Positions 9,306-19,112 of a stretch of 54,095 bases of DNA are shown here, one piece after another. The position numbers were made by a program, and so were the translations under genes. A model generated the notes under the pieces. That model made no database searches and was not told where the DNA came from. It saw only the letters and a program-made list of their open reading frames with translations. Source of the stretch: Enterococcus italicus DSM 15952 (GTDB taxonomy: Bacteria; Bacillota; Bacilli; Lactobacillales; Enterococcaceae); assembly GCF_000185365.1 (NCBI RefSeq), contig NZ_GL622241.1:1335854-1389948 (forward strand). The letters are read 5' to 3'. Position 1 is the first letter of the stretch; every line of letters starts with the position of its first letter.

Positions 9306-10619
9306 TTACTCAACAAATTCAAATTCAAAATTACCAATGCGAACAATATCGCCATCTTTGGCACCACGCGCACGTAATGTTTCATCGACACCCATTGAGC
9401 GTAATTGGCGAGCAAAACGCATGACTGTCTCGTCATGATCGAAATTGGTCATTTGGAATAACTTTTCGATTTTCTCACCATGCAATGTCCAAGACGCATC
9501 TGGTTCACGGTCAACTGTAAACTCAGGCTCGCTTGATCGATAATTGTACTGAACCACATCTTCTTCCATATCTTGTTCATATAAAAGAAATTCAGGTGTC
9601 ACCTCTAATAAATCAGCTGTTGCATTTAACAGTGGTTGAATTCCTTTTTTTGCGATACTAGAAATCGGAAAAATTTGAATTGGATCAGCAAATTCATCGG
9701 TTTGCTGTGCTGCTATTTTTTTTCGAAATTCTGCAAGATTTTCTTCTGCATTCGGCATATCCATTTTATTCGCGACAATTAACTGCGGGCGTTCCAATAG
9801 ACGGAGATTATGGGTCTCTAGTTCATGATTGATTGCCAGGTAATCATCATACGGATCTCTTCCTTCAAGTCCGCTCATATCAATAATATGCAAGATTACA
9901 CGCGTCCGCTCGATATGACGTAGAAACTGCGTACCAAGACCCACACCTTGCGATGCTCCTTCTATCAACCCTGGTAAGTCCGCAACAACAAAGTCTCGAC
10001 CATCGCTTGTATGAACCATCCCAAGATTTGGTACAAGTGTCGTAAAGTGATATGCACCAATTTTAGGTTTTGCTGACGATATAATAGAAAGAAGGGTTGA
10101 TTTCCCAACTGATGGGAAGCCCACTAGTCCTACATCCGCTAGTACTTTAAGCTCTAATTCTAATTTTCGTTCTTGGCCTGGCTCGCCATTTTCGGCAAGT
10201 TCGGGTGCTGGGTTTTTCGGAGAAGCAAAACGGATATTTCCGCGCCCACCACGGCCCCCTTGTGCAACAACCAATGTTTGACCTTGCTCGATCAAATCAC
10301 CAATCACTTTGCCTGTTTCAACATCACGCACGGTTGTTCCTTGAGGTACTTTTACAAGTAAATCCTCAGAGCCGCGTCCGTGCATCCCTTTACTCATTCC
10401 GTTTTCGCCTGGATCAGCCTTAAAATGACGATTAAAGCGAAAGTCCATTAGTGTCCGTAAACCTTCGTCTACAACAAAAACGACATTCCCTCCACGTCCG
10501 CCATCACCACCAGCTGGTCCCCCATCTGGCACATACTTTTCCCGTCGAAAAGCAACCATCCCATCGCCGCCTTTGCCAGCTTTGACGTCAATAGTTACTT
10601 GATCTAAAAACATGGACAT
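9306..10619 (-). CDS. obgE: Obg family GTPase
   Basis: Essential ribosome-associated GTPase involved in 50S maturation and the stringent response. The Gly-rich N-terminal Obg domain shows [12 protein letters not shown]; the G domain shows GFPSVGKST (G1), DLPGLIEGA (G3) and NKMD (G4); the C-terminal OCT domain follows. It has 437 residues from MSMFLDQV at 10619, placed 8 nt behind GGAGG; the longer frame from 10670 has no such site. It is a single-gene unit with its own terminator. Confidence 0.97.
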   Translation of the reverse strand: MSMFLDQVTIDVKAGKGGDGMVAFRREKYVPDGGPAGGDGGRGGNVVFVVDEGLRTLMDFRFNRHFKADPGENGMSKGMHGRGSEDLLVKVPQGTTVRDVETGKVIGDLIEQGQTLVVAQGGRGGRGNIRFASPKNPAPELAENGEPGQERKLELELKVLADVGLVGFPSVGKSTLLSIISSAKPKIGAYHFTTLVPNLGMVHTSDGRDFVVADLPGLIEGASQGVGLGTQFLRHIERTRVILHIIDMSGLEGRDPYDDYLAINHELETHNLRLLERPQLIVANKMDMPNAEENLAEFRKKIAAQQTDEFADPIQIFPISSIAKKGIQPLLNATADLLEVTPEFLLYEQDMEEDVVQYNYRSSEPEFTVDREPDASWTLHGEKIEKLFQMTNFDHDETVMRFARQLRSMGVDETLRARGAKDGDIVRIGNFEFEFVE

Positions 10620-10792
10620 GTATTTGTCCTCCATTCTACTTATTCTGATTACTGTGCGCATTTTTTCCACAAAGTCTTATCCATTGTACCTATCTATGAG
10701 CACTTTGTCTATCTTTTCATTATACCCGATAAGCAATTAGAATAAAAATATCAGACATGAGAAAAACAAATTGGATTTGTCTCCTTGAGCTA

Positions 10793-10822
10793 TTGTTTGA
10801 ACAATTCATCGTCTGTTATGAT
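10793..10822 (+). promoter_or_regulatory. Promoter of the cyclophilin pseudogene
   Basis: TTGTTT (10793-10798), 18-bp spacer, TATGAT (10817-10822), about 30 bp upstream of the start codon. The promoter looks intact although the gene is broken. Confidence 0.55.
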
Positions 10823-10851
10823 AGGAACAAATAAAAGAAAGGATTGAACAA

Positions 10852-11601
10852 ATGATTAAGAAAAAGTTTGGCTTAGTAATTTTAGTAAGTTTGGGTCTCG
10901 TTTTGGGGGCTTGTCAAAGTAAAAGCAGCACGACAACTTCAGAAACAAAGACTTCAGTGACAGAGACGACCTCATCAACCGTGGACTTGAATAGTCTCGA
11001 TCTACCACAATTAGATACTACAATTAAAGAGGATGAAACAGTCGTATTGATGAGTACGACTGATGGCGAGATCAAAATCAAATTATTTCCTAAAATAGCA
11101 CCAAAAGCGGTTGAAAATTTTGTTACGCATGCTAAAGAAGGCTATTATGATGGGGTAATTTTTCATCGGGTGATTGATGAATTTATGATTCAAAGTGGCG
11201 ACCCTGAAGGCACGGGTAGTGGTGGTGAAAGTATCTGGGGTAAAGGATTTGCCGCGGAAATATCAAATCAACTGTACCACATTCGTGGCGCTCTCTCGAT
11301 GGCAAGTAGTAGCTAAGCCAATAGTCTAGGAAGTCAATTCTTTATTGTCCAAAACAATGAAGATGTTTCTGATGGACTGGCGATTCAGTACTATCCTGAA
11401 AAAATTATTAATGCCTACAAAAAAGGCGGTGCCCCTTCTCTAGATGGTAATTATGCTGTATTTGGCCAAGTAATCGATGGGATGAGTGTCGTCGATAAGA
11501 TTGCAAGTGAAGAAGTAACCACTAATGATTCTGGAGAAAATTCAAAACCAGTCAATCCAGTTAAAATTGTAAACATCAAAATTTTACAAGAAGCAAAATA
11601 A
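10852..11601 (+). pseudogene. Cyclophilin-type peptidyl-prolyl isomerase lipoprotein, in-frame stop
   Basis: The N-terminus is a lipoprotein signal with lipobox LGAC (C21), then a Ser/Thr-rich linker and a cyclophilin domain with [14 protein letters not shown]. Reading stops at TAA (11314-11316) just after GALSMASSS. The same frame then continues without break to 11601 with GSQFFIVQ, the rest of the cyclophilin core and a natural end. A single C-to-T change (CAA to TAA) in the usual SSQ-x-N-x-x-GSQFF region explains the lesion. Full length would be 249 codons plus stop. The first 154 residues alone lack half the active site. Folding of secreted proteins would be the normal role. It could be a recent null allele or a base-call error. 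Confidence 0.85.
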
Positions 11602-11616
11602 TAACACTGTAAAAGC

Positions 11617-11653
11617 AAAAGGAGTATGACAAAAATTTGTCACACTCCCTTTT
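11617..11653. terminator. Two-way terminator (GGAGTRTGAC family), copy 2
   Basis: Inverted repeat AAAAGGAGTATGACAAA / TTTGTCACACTCCCTTTT between the plus-strand cyclophilin pseudogene and minus-strand fabZ. Its stem is nearly the same as that at 3549-3585. Confidence 0.85.
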
Positions 11654-12089
11654 ATTTTGGTCCTACGATAAATGTGAATTCACACTGTGCACAGATTTTT
11701 CCTTCAACTGTTGCAATCGCGTCCGCTGTACCGACTGACCCTTTCATTTTTGTGATTTCAAACGATAATTTAATTGTATCGCCCGGTACTACCTTTTGAC
11801 GAAATTTTGCTTTATTGATACCACCGATATAGGCAGTATGTCCTGCGAATTCCTCTGATTTTAAAATCAAAATAGAGCCTGCTTGTGCCAATGTTTCTAC
11901 TATTAATGCACCTGGCATAACCGGATTTCCGGGGAAATGCCCTTGAAAGAAATCTTCGTTGATCGTGACATTTTTCGTTGCAATAATTTTTTTACCTGAT
12001 TCAATCTCATCTACGTAGTCAATATAAATAATGGGATAACGATTTGGAATCAAATCCATCACTTCGGTTTCAGTTAAAAACTTTTTCAT
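11652..12089 (-). CDS. fabZ: 3-hydroxyacyl-ACP dehydratase, FabZ/FabN type
   Basis: Hot-dog-fold dehydratase of type II fatty acid synthesis, 145 residues. The catalytic His is H51 in GHFPGNPVMPG and the Glu is E65 in LIVETLAQ. The ATG at 12089 is about 6 nt behind AGAGG; the ATG at 12095 is too close to it. The N-terminal stretch NRYPIIYIDYVDEI, rather than the HRyPfllvDrv pattern common in FabZ, and the position beside fabI recall Enterococcus FabN (FabZ1), the dual dehydratase/isomerase that starts unsaturated fatty acids. That assignment is inference. No FabF/FabO partner lies next to it. A FabT-like operator sits just upstream. Confidence 0.9.
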   Translation of the reverse strand: MKKFLTETEVMDLIPNRYPIIYIDYVDEIESGKKIIATKNVTINEDFFQGHFPGNPVMPGALIVETLAQAGSILILKSEEFAGHTAYIGGINKAKFRQKVVPGDTIKLSFEITKMKGSVGTADAIATVEGKICAQCEFTFIVGPK

Positions 12090-12115
12090 TGCCATCCTCT
12101 TTTCTCATGGATTAA

Positions 12116-12134
12116 TACTTTGGTTATCAAAGTA
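12116..12134 (-). promoter_or_regulatory. FabT-like operator, fabZ side
   Basis: TACTTTGGTTATCAAAGTA: perfect 7-bp arms TACTTTG/CAAAGTA around a 5-bp centre. It resembles the FabT (MarR family) palindrome of lactic acid bacteria, which has TTTGA-N3-TCAAA symmetry. It lies 27 bp upstream of the fabZ start. Confidence 0.7.
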
Positions 12135-12181
12135 TCATAGATAAATGAATTTAGCAATAGTTATATATAAAGAATATATTT

Positions 12182-12213
12182 AGTTTGACAATCAAAGTTT
12201 TTTCGATAATAAT
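12182..12213 (+). promoter_or_regulatory. fabI promoter with FabT-like operator
   Basis: AGTTTGACAATCAAAGT (12182-12198) has the same TTTGA-N3-TCAAA symmetry. It overlaps a consensus -35 TTGACA (12185-12190), which is 17 bp from TAATAA (12208-12213). Binding of a FabT-type repressor here would block the promoter. Confidence 0.72.
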
Positions 12214-12272
12214 AAGAAATCATAAATCTTTTTTGTGATAATTTCGTGTCTACAGGATTAAGGAGTGACAAT

Positions 12273-13028
12273 ATGAGTTTTTTAACAGGAAAAAAAATCG
12301 TAGTAATGGGTGTAGCCAATAAAAAAAGTATCGCTTGGGGCTGCGCACAAGCATTAACACAACAAGGTGCAGAAGTTATATACACCTATCAAAACGATCG
12401 CATGAAAAAATCTTTGGAAAAATTACTGGAAGGATCTGAATTTTTAGTCGAATGTGACGTTGCAAATGATGAGAGCATTCAACAAGCCTTCGCTACAATC
12501 AAAGAATACGCTGGCGAAATTCACGGACTGGTCCATGCGATTGCTTATGCAAATAAAGACGATCTTCAAGGTAGCGTGACAGAAATCTCTCGTGAGGGCT
12601 ATGCATTAGCACAAGATGTAAGTAGTTACTCATTTATCGCAGTGACACGCTATGCTGAACCAATCTTAGCTGAAAATAGCGGTATCGTAACGTTAACCTA
12701 TTTAGGATCTGAGCGTGCTGTACCAAATTATAATATGATGGGCATCGCGAAAGCAGCTTTAGAGGCTTCCGTTCGGTACCTAGCTGCTGATTTATCTCCT
12801 AAAAAGATTCGCGTCAATGCCGTGTCAGCTGGAGCAATCAAAACATTGGCCGTTACGGGTGTCAAAGACTATCAAAAACTAATTCAATTATCAGAAGATC
12901 GTACCCCTGACCATGTTGGAGTTACTATCGAAGAGGTCGGCAATGCATGTGCATTTTTAGTGAGCCCACTTTCTAGTGGAATAATTGGTGAAGTTATTTT
13001 CGTCGATAAAGGCGTACACTTATCATAA
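12273..13028 (+). CDS. fabI: Enoyl-ACP reductase I (NADH), triclosan target
   Basis: Last reductive step of the fatty acid elongation cycle. It is an SDR-fold enzyme of 251 residues from the ATG at 12273, which follows AAGGAGTG. Visible features are the FabI-type cofactor loop GVANKKSIAWG near the N-terminus and the Y-x6-K catalytic pair in YNMMGIAK. It is divergent from the fabZ-like gene and shares an intergenic region with two FabT-like sites, so both are probably co-regulated by acyl-ACP through FabT. In E. faecalis fabI lies with fabO and fabN; here the fabO-like gene is absent from the window. Confidence 0.96.
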   Translation: MSFLTGKKIVVMGVANKKSIAWGCAQALTQQGAEVIYTYQNDRMKKSLEKLLEGSEFLVECDVANDESIQQAFATIKEYAGEIHGLVHAIAYANKDDLQGSVTEISREGYALAQDVSSYSFIAVTRYAEPILAENSGIVTLTYLGSERAVPNYNMMGIAKAALEASVRYLAADLSPKKIRVNAVSAGAIKTLAVTGVKDYQKLIQLSEDRTPDHVGVTIEEVGNACAFLVSPLSSGIIGEVIFVDKGVHLS

Positions 13029-13100
13029 GCGACACCTCTTCTTTCTTTATTTTCTGTATGGTAAAATGAGAAAAACAGAAAGAAAGGAATCAAACTAGTT

Positions 13101-14021
13101 ATGTTCGGTCTTTTTTTTGGTGTTGGCACTACCTCTAGTTCTGATAGTTCCATTATTGCACCTGCAGAAAAACAATTAAATGCGTTCCAAAAATGGTGGC
13201 AAGCCATTGATTGGGAAGCGATTATAGCCATTATTATTCAAAAAGCATTAATGCTTATTTTTCTCATGCTCTTATTTTTACTTATTTGGCGAATCGCGAT
13301 AGCTGTCATTGATCGCACATATCAATCCTATGGCAAACGTATGAATCTGAATGCTGGTCGAATGACGACCATTCATACATTGATTCGTAATATTGTACAA
13401 TACACGATTGGCTTCTTTTTCTTATACTCCATTCTCTCCGTCTTAGGTGTACCGGTCGGATCATTACTGGCTGGTGCTGGGATTGCTGGTGTAGCGATTG
13501 GCCTAGGTGCACAAGGGTTTATGAATGATATCATTACGGGATTTTTTATCATTATGGAGCAACAAATTGATGTTGGGGATTATATCCGACTTAAGAATTT
13601 AGATGTTGAAGGAACAGTTACGAGTGTGGGTCTACGTACATTGCAACTTAAAGCTGTTGATGGCACGGTCCACTTTATTCCAAATCGTAATATCACGACC
13701 ATCAGTAACACATCTCGTGCAGATATGCAGGTGATTGTCGATGTTCGCATTAATCCAAGCGAAGGCATCGCAGATATCCGCGCGATTATCGAGCAAGCGA
13801 ATCGACGGATTGAAGATTCTTACAAAGACAGCATCACTACTCCCCCTTCTGTGTTTGGTCTAGTAGATATTGGCAATGGTAATTATGCTATCCGTACAAC
13901 ACTTTATACCAAGAATGGCTTTCAGTACAAAGTGAAAGAAGAACTCTTGAGCGATTCAATCAACTCATTATTGGCAGAAGGCTTTACTATTCCAAACGAA
14001 CCTATAATTACGAATAAATAA
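13101..14021 (+). CDS. mscS: Small-conductance mechanosensitive channel, MscS family
   Basis: Membrane channel that opens under hypo-osmotic stress. It has 306 residues. A hydrophilic N-terminus is followed by a first transmembrane helix (about 50-75), a second (about 95-117) and the pore helix with VPVGSLLAGAGIAGVAIGLG and then FMNDIITGFFII. The beta domain has the family motif DVGDYI, and the cytoplasmic alpha/beta domain completes it. YkuT-like length. It is a single gene followed by the palindromic repeat at 14.06 kb. Confidence 0.93.
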   Translation: MFGLFFGVGTTSSSDSSIIAPAEKQLNAFQKWWQAIDWEAIIAIIIQKALMLIFLMLLFLLIWRIAIAVIDRTYQSYGKRMNLNAGRMTTIHTLIRNIVQYTIGFFFLYSILSVLGVPVGSLLAGAGIAGVAIGLGAQGFMNDIITGFFIIMEQQIDVGDYIRLKNLDVEGTVTSVGLRTLQLKAVDGTVHFIPNRNITTISNTSRADMQVIVDVRINPSEGIADIRAIIEQANRRIEDSYKDSITTPPSVFGLVDIGNGNYAIRTTLYTKNGFQYKVKEELLSDSINSLLAEGFTIPNEPIITNK

Positions 14022-14060
14022 ATACAGTAATAAGCTGAGACAGATTTTTCAGCAATTAGC

Positions 14061-14117
14061 AAAAAGACGGTGTAATCCAGAAGTTGTTTCTCAAACTTTT
14101 AGATTCTACCGTCTTTT
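14061..14117. repeat. Palindromic repeat, copy 2 (terminator-like)
   Basis: Stem AAAAGACGGT / ACCGTCTTTT outside and AAGTT / AACTT inside, lying between convergent mscS and cbpB. Its outer arms differ from the CCATAAAA core but are again complementary, as if pairing had been kept by compensating changes. Confidence 0.72.
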
Positions 14118-14150
14118 AGTTGTTATGGTTCAAAAGCATCCCTCTCGTTA

Positions 14151-14633
14151 TTATGCGTGGTTTTTCATGGGTGCTTTTGCAAGTAGTATGTACTCTTTTT
14201 CCAAACGATGAACCAAATGATTCACCGCTTTTAAGATTTCTTTTCGTGTAATGATTCCACAAAAAACACCTTGTTCATCAACTCGTGGTAAAAAGGAGCG
14301 GTTAACCAATAGATGCAAAATATCTTCCAAATCATTGTCAGCTACACAAGGGACATTCACTTCCATCACGTCAGCAACTGTTAAATTTTCAATTAATTTT
14401 TCATCAAAGCCAGTCAGGCCCATCATGCGATTCACAATGTTCGCCAGACTAATTAAGCCAACTAGACGATCATCTGAGTCTAATACTGGAATTTGATTGT
14501 ATCCGACTTTTGACAATACTAACAACGCATGTTCCAAAGGATGGTTATACAAGACAGTCGCAACATTGTCAGCCGGAATAATAAAATCGGTTTCTGGGAT
14601 TTCCATTAATTCTCTTGTTTTTTTTCCTATCAC
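14151..14633 (-). CDS. cbpB: Cyclic-di-AMP-binding CBS-domain protein CbpB
   Basis: A 160-residue protein with two CBS domains in tandem (about residues 10-70 and 80-145). It has the CbpB/DarB layout: N-terminal DFIIPADNVATV, middle YNQIPVLD and second-domain SFLPRVDEQGVF. In Listeria and Bacillus this protein binds c-di-AMP and, when free, stimulates (p)ppGpp synthetase Rel or pyruvate carboxylase. The start is GTG, 8 nt behind GGAGG. It follows yfcE by 75 bp and may end the racE operon. Confidence 0.88.
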   Translation of the reverse strand: MIGKKTRELMEIPETDFIIPADNVATVLYNHPLEHALLVLSKVGYNQIPVLDSDDRLVGLISLANIVNRMMGLTGFDEKLIENLTVADVMEVNVPCVADNDLEDILHLLVNRSFLPRVDEQGVFCGIITRKEILKAVNHLVHRLEKEYILLAKAPMKNHA

Positions 14634-14708
14634 GTATGCGTCCTCCTATGATAATTCTGACCATATTATACCAATTAACTTTTTTGAATAAATGAAATTA
14701 TCAATTAT

Positions 14709-15221
14709 TTACTTTTTTTTAAAAGAAAAAGTCAAATCGGGGATCTTCTGAGCAGATCGATCATAGTAACTGACATCAAAAGTATCATCGTTGCTATCGA
14801 TAATTGCAAAACTTTTGTATGGTAGCCCTCTTGGTTGAGAGATGCTGCCAGGATTTACATATAATGTGCCATCAATGTACTCACATCCAAGTTTGTGCGT
14901 ATGACCAAACAATGCAATCGTTGCTTTTTCTTCCTTTGCACGAAGTTCTAGCGGTGTCATTGTAAAATTCACTTGATAGAGGTGACCATGTGTCAGATAG
15001 ATCCGGTCATTTTTTGTACGCACGAGTTGTTCTTTTTTATAACCTGTATCATAATCGCAATTACCTTGAATGACGACAATTGATTCCCATAGCAGATCCT
15101 CAGCTGGTAATTCCGAATCGCCACAATGGAGAAATACATCAACTTGTCCTTTAAATTGATCGTAAATTTTTTGGACAATGTCACGATCACCGTGACTATC
15201 ACTCATTACTAAATACTTCAT
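14709..15221 (-). CDS. YfcE/MJ0936-type metallophosphoesterase
   Basis: Small calcineurin-like phosphodiesterase of 170 residues. Metal ligands are visible in order: D8 and H10 in MSDSHGD, HCGDSE, GNCD, THGH and GHTH. The native substrate is unknown, although family members hydrolyse model phosphodiesters. The start ATG overlaps the rph/rdgB stop as ATGA (15218-15221), so translation is probably coupled. The conserved order racE-rdgB-yfcE supports the call. Confidence 0.93.
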   Translation of the reverse strand: MKYLVMSDSHGDRDIVQKIYDQFKGQVDVFLHCGDSELPAEDLLWESIVVIQGNCDYDTGYKKEQLVRTKNDRIYLTHGHLYQVNFTMTPLELRAKEEKATIALFGHTHKLGCEYIDGTLYVNPGSISQPRGLPYKSFAIIDSNDDTFDVSYYDRSAQKIPDLTFSFKKK

Positions 15222-16516
15222 TCTTCTACTCCTTCCAACCATTCAAGCCAATGCTCTTCTAATTTTTTAATTGCTCTTGCACGATGACTTAGTTCATTTT
15301 TCTCTTTAGCAGTCAATTCGGCAGCTGTTCTCCCGCTTTGGTCGATCACGAACAACGGATCATAGCCAAAGCCATTATCCCCTCTAGGAATCCTGCCAAT
15401 GCGTCCTTCCCATTCTGCCTCGACGACCAATGTTTCTTTATCGGGAGCAGCTAAGGCAAGTGTACAATGAAATTGTGCCGTACGTTTCTCATCAGGAACG
15501 TCTGTCAACTCATACATTAATTTGGCATTGTTGGAAGCATCGTTTTTTTGTAAACCAGCAAATCGTGCGGAATGCACGCCTGGCAATCCACCAAGTGCAT
15601 CGACCTTTAGACCGGAATCATCGGCTAGGACGGGCGCTTGAATGATCGTCGCTATCGTCTCTGCTTTTAAGCAAGCATTCTCAGCGAACGTCTGACCTGT
15701 TTCCGCCACATCGGGCAATTCTGGGAAATCTTTCATTGTTTTAATTTGATAGCCACTTTTCTCAAATAATGCTGCAAATTCACGTGCCTTGCCTTCGTTA
15801 CCTGTCGCAATCACGATTACTTTGTCTTCTTTCATTGGGGTAAAGGGTGTATAAAGATGGCTCTTTAGTTCTTGAATTTCTTCTTGTGCCACGGCCGTAC
15901 CGCTAATCAACACACCATTCAATTCATTAATGCCAAATGGCCGACCATTATTATCAAACTGGACCGCTAAAAACTCACCTGCTTCATTCACACACACAGT
16001 CGCTTCAACAAGAGCTTGTAATTCTTCATGTCTATCTGGATCGATTAAAGGAATCTCTGGCGTAATGAAGGCGACTTGAATCGCCGCGAACCCTTGACTA
16101 ATTCCTGAATTCGATTGATTGTTTCTACGAGTAAGTGTGTCGCACGCTTGCTGAAGGGCTAAATACATCGCATTGGCTGCAACAGCTAAAAAACTCCCAT
16201 CATCTTGCTCAACAACCACTTCGATATGTAATTTTTTTCCTCCTAGATTGGTATCGCTAAGAACCCCATTTAATAGTTGTTCTAGAAAAAGCTCGCTACT
16301 TTTTTGCTTTTTAGTCAGCTCTTGGTTATTTGCCATCGGAGCTATCAGTTGTACAAGCTTCAACTGATAGCCGTCCTGACTGTCGGACAAATTTACTGCA
16401 CAACTGACAATTGTATCTCCTTGGTGAATGGTAGCCGATCCTAATGCATACTTTCGGTTATTGGTTTCAATTTTTGTTTGTCGTTTGCTCTTTTCATAGC
16501 GGCCATCGTATCTCAT
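15218..16516 (-). CDS. RNase PH-like domain fused to RdgB/HAM1 NTP pyrophosphatase
   Basis: A 432-residue fusion. The C-terminal part, from about residue 234 ([15 protein letters not shown]), is a complete XTP/dITP diphosphatase with [25 protein letters not shown] and [10 protein letters not shown]. It cleanses ITP/XTP from nucleotide pools. The N-terminal 200 residues resemble the RNase PH beta fold ([17 protein letters not shown]) but lack the phosphate-binding Arg-rich and DGGTRTA segments of active RNase PH, so this half is probably degenerate. Such fusions are known in Enterococcus and related genera. Both ends overlap neighbours by ATGA, with racE upstream and yfcE downstream. Confidence 0.92.
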   Translation of the reverse strand: MRYDGRYEKSKRQTKIETNNRKYALGSATIHQGDTIVSCAVNLSDSQDGYQLKLVQLIAPMANNQELTKKQKSSELFLEQLLNGVLSDTNLGGKKLHIEVVVEQDDGSFLAVAANAMYLALQQACDTLTRRNNQSNSGISQGFAAIQVAFITPEIPLIDPDRHEELQALVEATVCVNEAGEFLAVQFDNNGRPFGINELNGVLISGTAVAQEEIQELKSHLYTPFTPMKEDKVIVIATGNEGKAREFAALFEKSGYQIKTMKDFPELPDVAETGQTFAENACLKAETIATIIQAPVLADDSGLKVDALGGLPGVHSARFAGLQKNDASNNAKLMYELTDVPDEKRTAQFHCTLALAAPDKETLVVEAEWEGRIGRIPRGDNGFGYDPLFVIDQSGRTAAELTAKEKNELSHRARAIKKLEEHWLEWLEGVEE

Positions 16517-17331
16517 GACTTTTCCTCCCCAAGTGCGATATGTTTAGATGAAATCGTGTTTTCTTTTAACCATTCTTTTGCAATCTGATCAAACATTTTC
16601 GTCGATCCTGTCGTGTAAAAAGTCATCGAACGCTCCGTCGTAAGCGTCGTATTAGCCATTTGGAAATAATCAAGCAAGGTACTAACTTCACCCACTGTTT
16701 CAGCACCCGAATCAATTAATTTGACCTTGGAGCCCATCACATTTTGAATCAAAGGACGCAAAATGGGGTAATGCGTGCAGCCTAAAATTAGCGTATCAAC
16801 AGGTTGTTTTTCAAAATAGCGAAGACTTTCAGCAACGATTTTTTTGGCCACTGATGTCTGAAATTGATTACTTTCAACAATCGGTACAAATTTTGGGCAA
16901 GCTAGGCTAAGAATTTTGGCTTTCGGTGATTTTTCTTGTAACACTCGTTCATAGCTTGCACTTTTGATAGTCCCTTCTGTGCCAATAACACCAATCTGAT
17001 TGGTGTGTGTCGCTTTGATGGCAGCTCGAGAACCTGGCAAAATAACTCCAATCACTGGAATCGATAATGTTTTCTTTATTTCCTCCAATGCTACTGCCGT
17101 TGCTGTATTGCAGGCAATGACGAGCATTTTGATGTTCTTATTTAGTAAAAAACGGGTCATTTCCCACGTAAAGGCTATTACTTGCTCTGCTGGTCTGGGT
17201 CCATAAGGGCAACGCGCTGTATCCCCAAGGTAGATAATATTTTCATTCGGCAGTTGTTTTAATGCTTCTTTGACAACTGTTAATCCGCCAACACCGGAAT
17301 CAATAAAACCAATCGGCTGGTTTTTGTCCAT
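16513..17331 (-). CDS. murI: Glutamate racemase
   Basis: Converts L-Glu to D-Glu for peptidoglycan; cytosolic. It has 272 residues. The two catalytic cysteines lie in VIACNTATA (C74) and LGCTHYP (C185), and the N-terminal FIDSGVGG is present. The ATG follows AGAGGG. It is the first gene of a translationally coupled set with the RNase PH/RdgB fusion and yfcE. A minus-strand TATAAT (17395-17400) and a 16-bp tandem repeat lie upstream. Confidence 0.96.
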   Translation of the reverse strand: MDKNQPIGFIDSGVGGLTVVKEALKQLPNENIIYLGDTARCPYGPRPAEQVIAFTWEMTRFLLNKNIKMLVIACNTATAVALEEIKKTLSIPVIGVILPGSRAAIKATHTNQIGVIGTEGTIKSASYERVLQEKSPKAKILSLACPKFVPIVESNQFQTSVAKKIVAESLRYFEKQPVDTLILGCTHYPILRPLIQNVMGSKVKLIDSGAETVGEVSTLLDYFQMANTTLTTERSMTFYTTGSTKMFDQIAKEWLKENTISSKHIALGEEKS

Positions 17332-17356
17332 ACTTTATCCCTCTAGTCATTCAAAA

Positions 17357-17394
17357 TTCTTTTCACATAATCTTCTTTTCACATAATCTTCTTT
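17357..17394. repeat. 16-bp tandem repeat in the racE leader
   Basis: TTCTTTTCACATAATC occurs twice head to tail (17357-17372 and 17373-17388), followed by TTCTTT. It lies between the -10 box and the start codon of the minus-strand racemase gene. Confidence 0.8.
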
Positions 17395-17529
17395 ATTATA
17401 CCCATTATTGCTAAAAATGAAAAACGTCTGCCGTTTATTCGATAAAATTTTAGCAAGTATAAGCATCTTTATTGATTACTTCAAGTAAGATATAGTTGAA
17501 ATCTATTAAACAGAAAGTGAGGAATGAAG

Positions 17530-17785
17530 ATGGAAAAAGTAAACCGATAAGCACTTGGCTTAGTTCTCGTGCGCATTATGTTAGGAGTATCAATGCTCGT
17601 ATACGGGATTGCTAAAGCAACCGATTTGCAATCAACACTTGGCTTTTTGGAAGTATAGGGGTTCCCACCTTTATTACCTATCTTGTGATTGCAATTGAGA
17701 TTGTAGGCGGAATTTTATGATTGGTGGTATTTTAGTACCTCTAGTTGCATTAGGATTCGTCTGTGTTTTAGCAAATGTAGTATAA
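17530..17785 (+). pseudogene. Remnant of a DoxX family membrane protein gene
   Basis: An ATG behind GTGAGG opens a frame that stops at codon 7. It then reads on as LGLVLVRIMLGVSMLVYGIAK, a DoxX-like first helix. A frame change near 17659 gives GVPTFITYLVIAIEIVGG, the usual second-helix signature. A further frame change near 17717 gives MIGGILVPLVALG. With at least one stop and two shifts, the gene is clearly dead. The intact product would have been a four-helix membrane protein of about 120 residues. Flanking spacers (17332-17529 and 17786-17853) hold nothing else I recognise except the racE repeat. Confidence 0.78.
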
Positions 17786-17853
17786 AAACTTCTACTGGCA
17801 TAAGTAGCGAAGCTAAAAAAAGATCAACTCATATAATTACCAGTTTAATTAGA

Positions 17854-17891
17854 AAAAAGCAAGGTACATCCAGTTACCTTGCTTTTTTTTT
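17854..17891 (+). terminator. Terminator behind the DoxX remnant
   Basis: AAAGCAAGGTA / TACCTTGCTTT with an 8-nt loop and a run of Ts. It is intact although the gene it served is not. Confidence 0.85.
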
Positions 17892-17979
17892 GCATGGACT
17901 TCTCTCAGATGCGACCGAATAGGAGGCCAAGTCGTAATCGTTGCTACAAAATTTTCTACTCAGAACCAATGATGCTTTG

Positions 17980-18008
17980 TTGTCATCATCTTGAAAAAAA
18001 GGTAAGAT
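17980..18008 (+). promoter_or_regulatory. trpS promoter
   Basis: TTGTCA (17980-17985), 17-bp spacer, TAAGAT (18003-18008), about 32 bp before the start codon. No T-box or other leader structure fits in the short space behind it. Confidence 0.6.
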
Positions 18009-18016
18009 AAAGTTAA

Positions 18017-19048
<1,032 letters not shown>

Positions 19049-19060
19049 TCAATGCAAATG

Positions 19061-19112
19061 AAAAATACCTATCAAGCAGTTTGGAAACAAACAACTTGAT
19101 AGGTATTTTTTT
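19061..19112. terminator. Two-way terminator, trpS / pheT
   Basis: AAAAATACCTATCAAG / CTTGATAGGTATTTTT with an 18-nt loop, between convergent trpS and pheT. Confidence 0.88.

Noticed and set aside
17530-17785. Intact small DoxX gene
   Set aside because: A stop at codon 7 and two frame changes rule out a full product.
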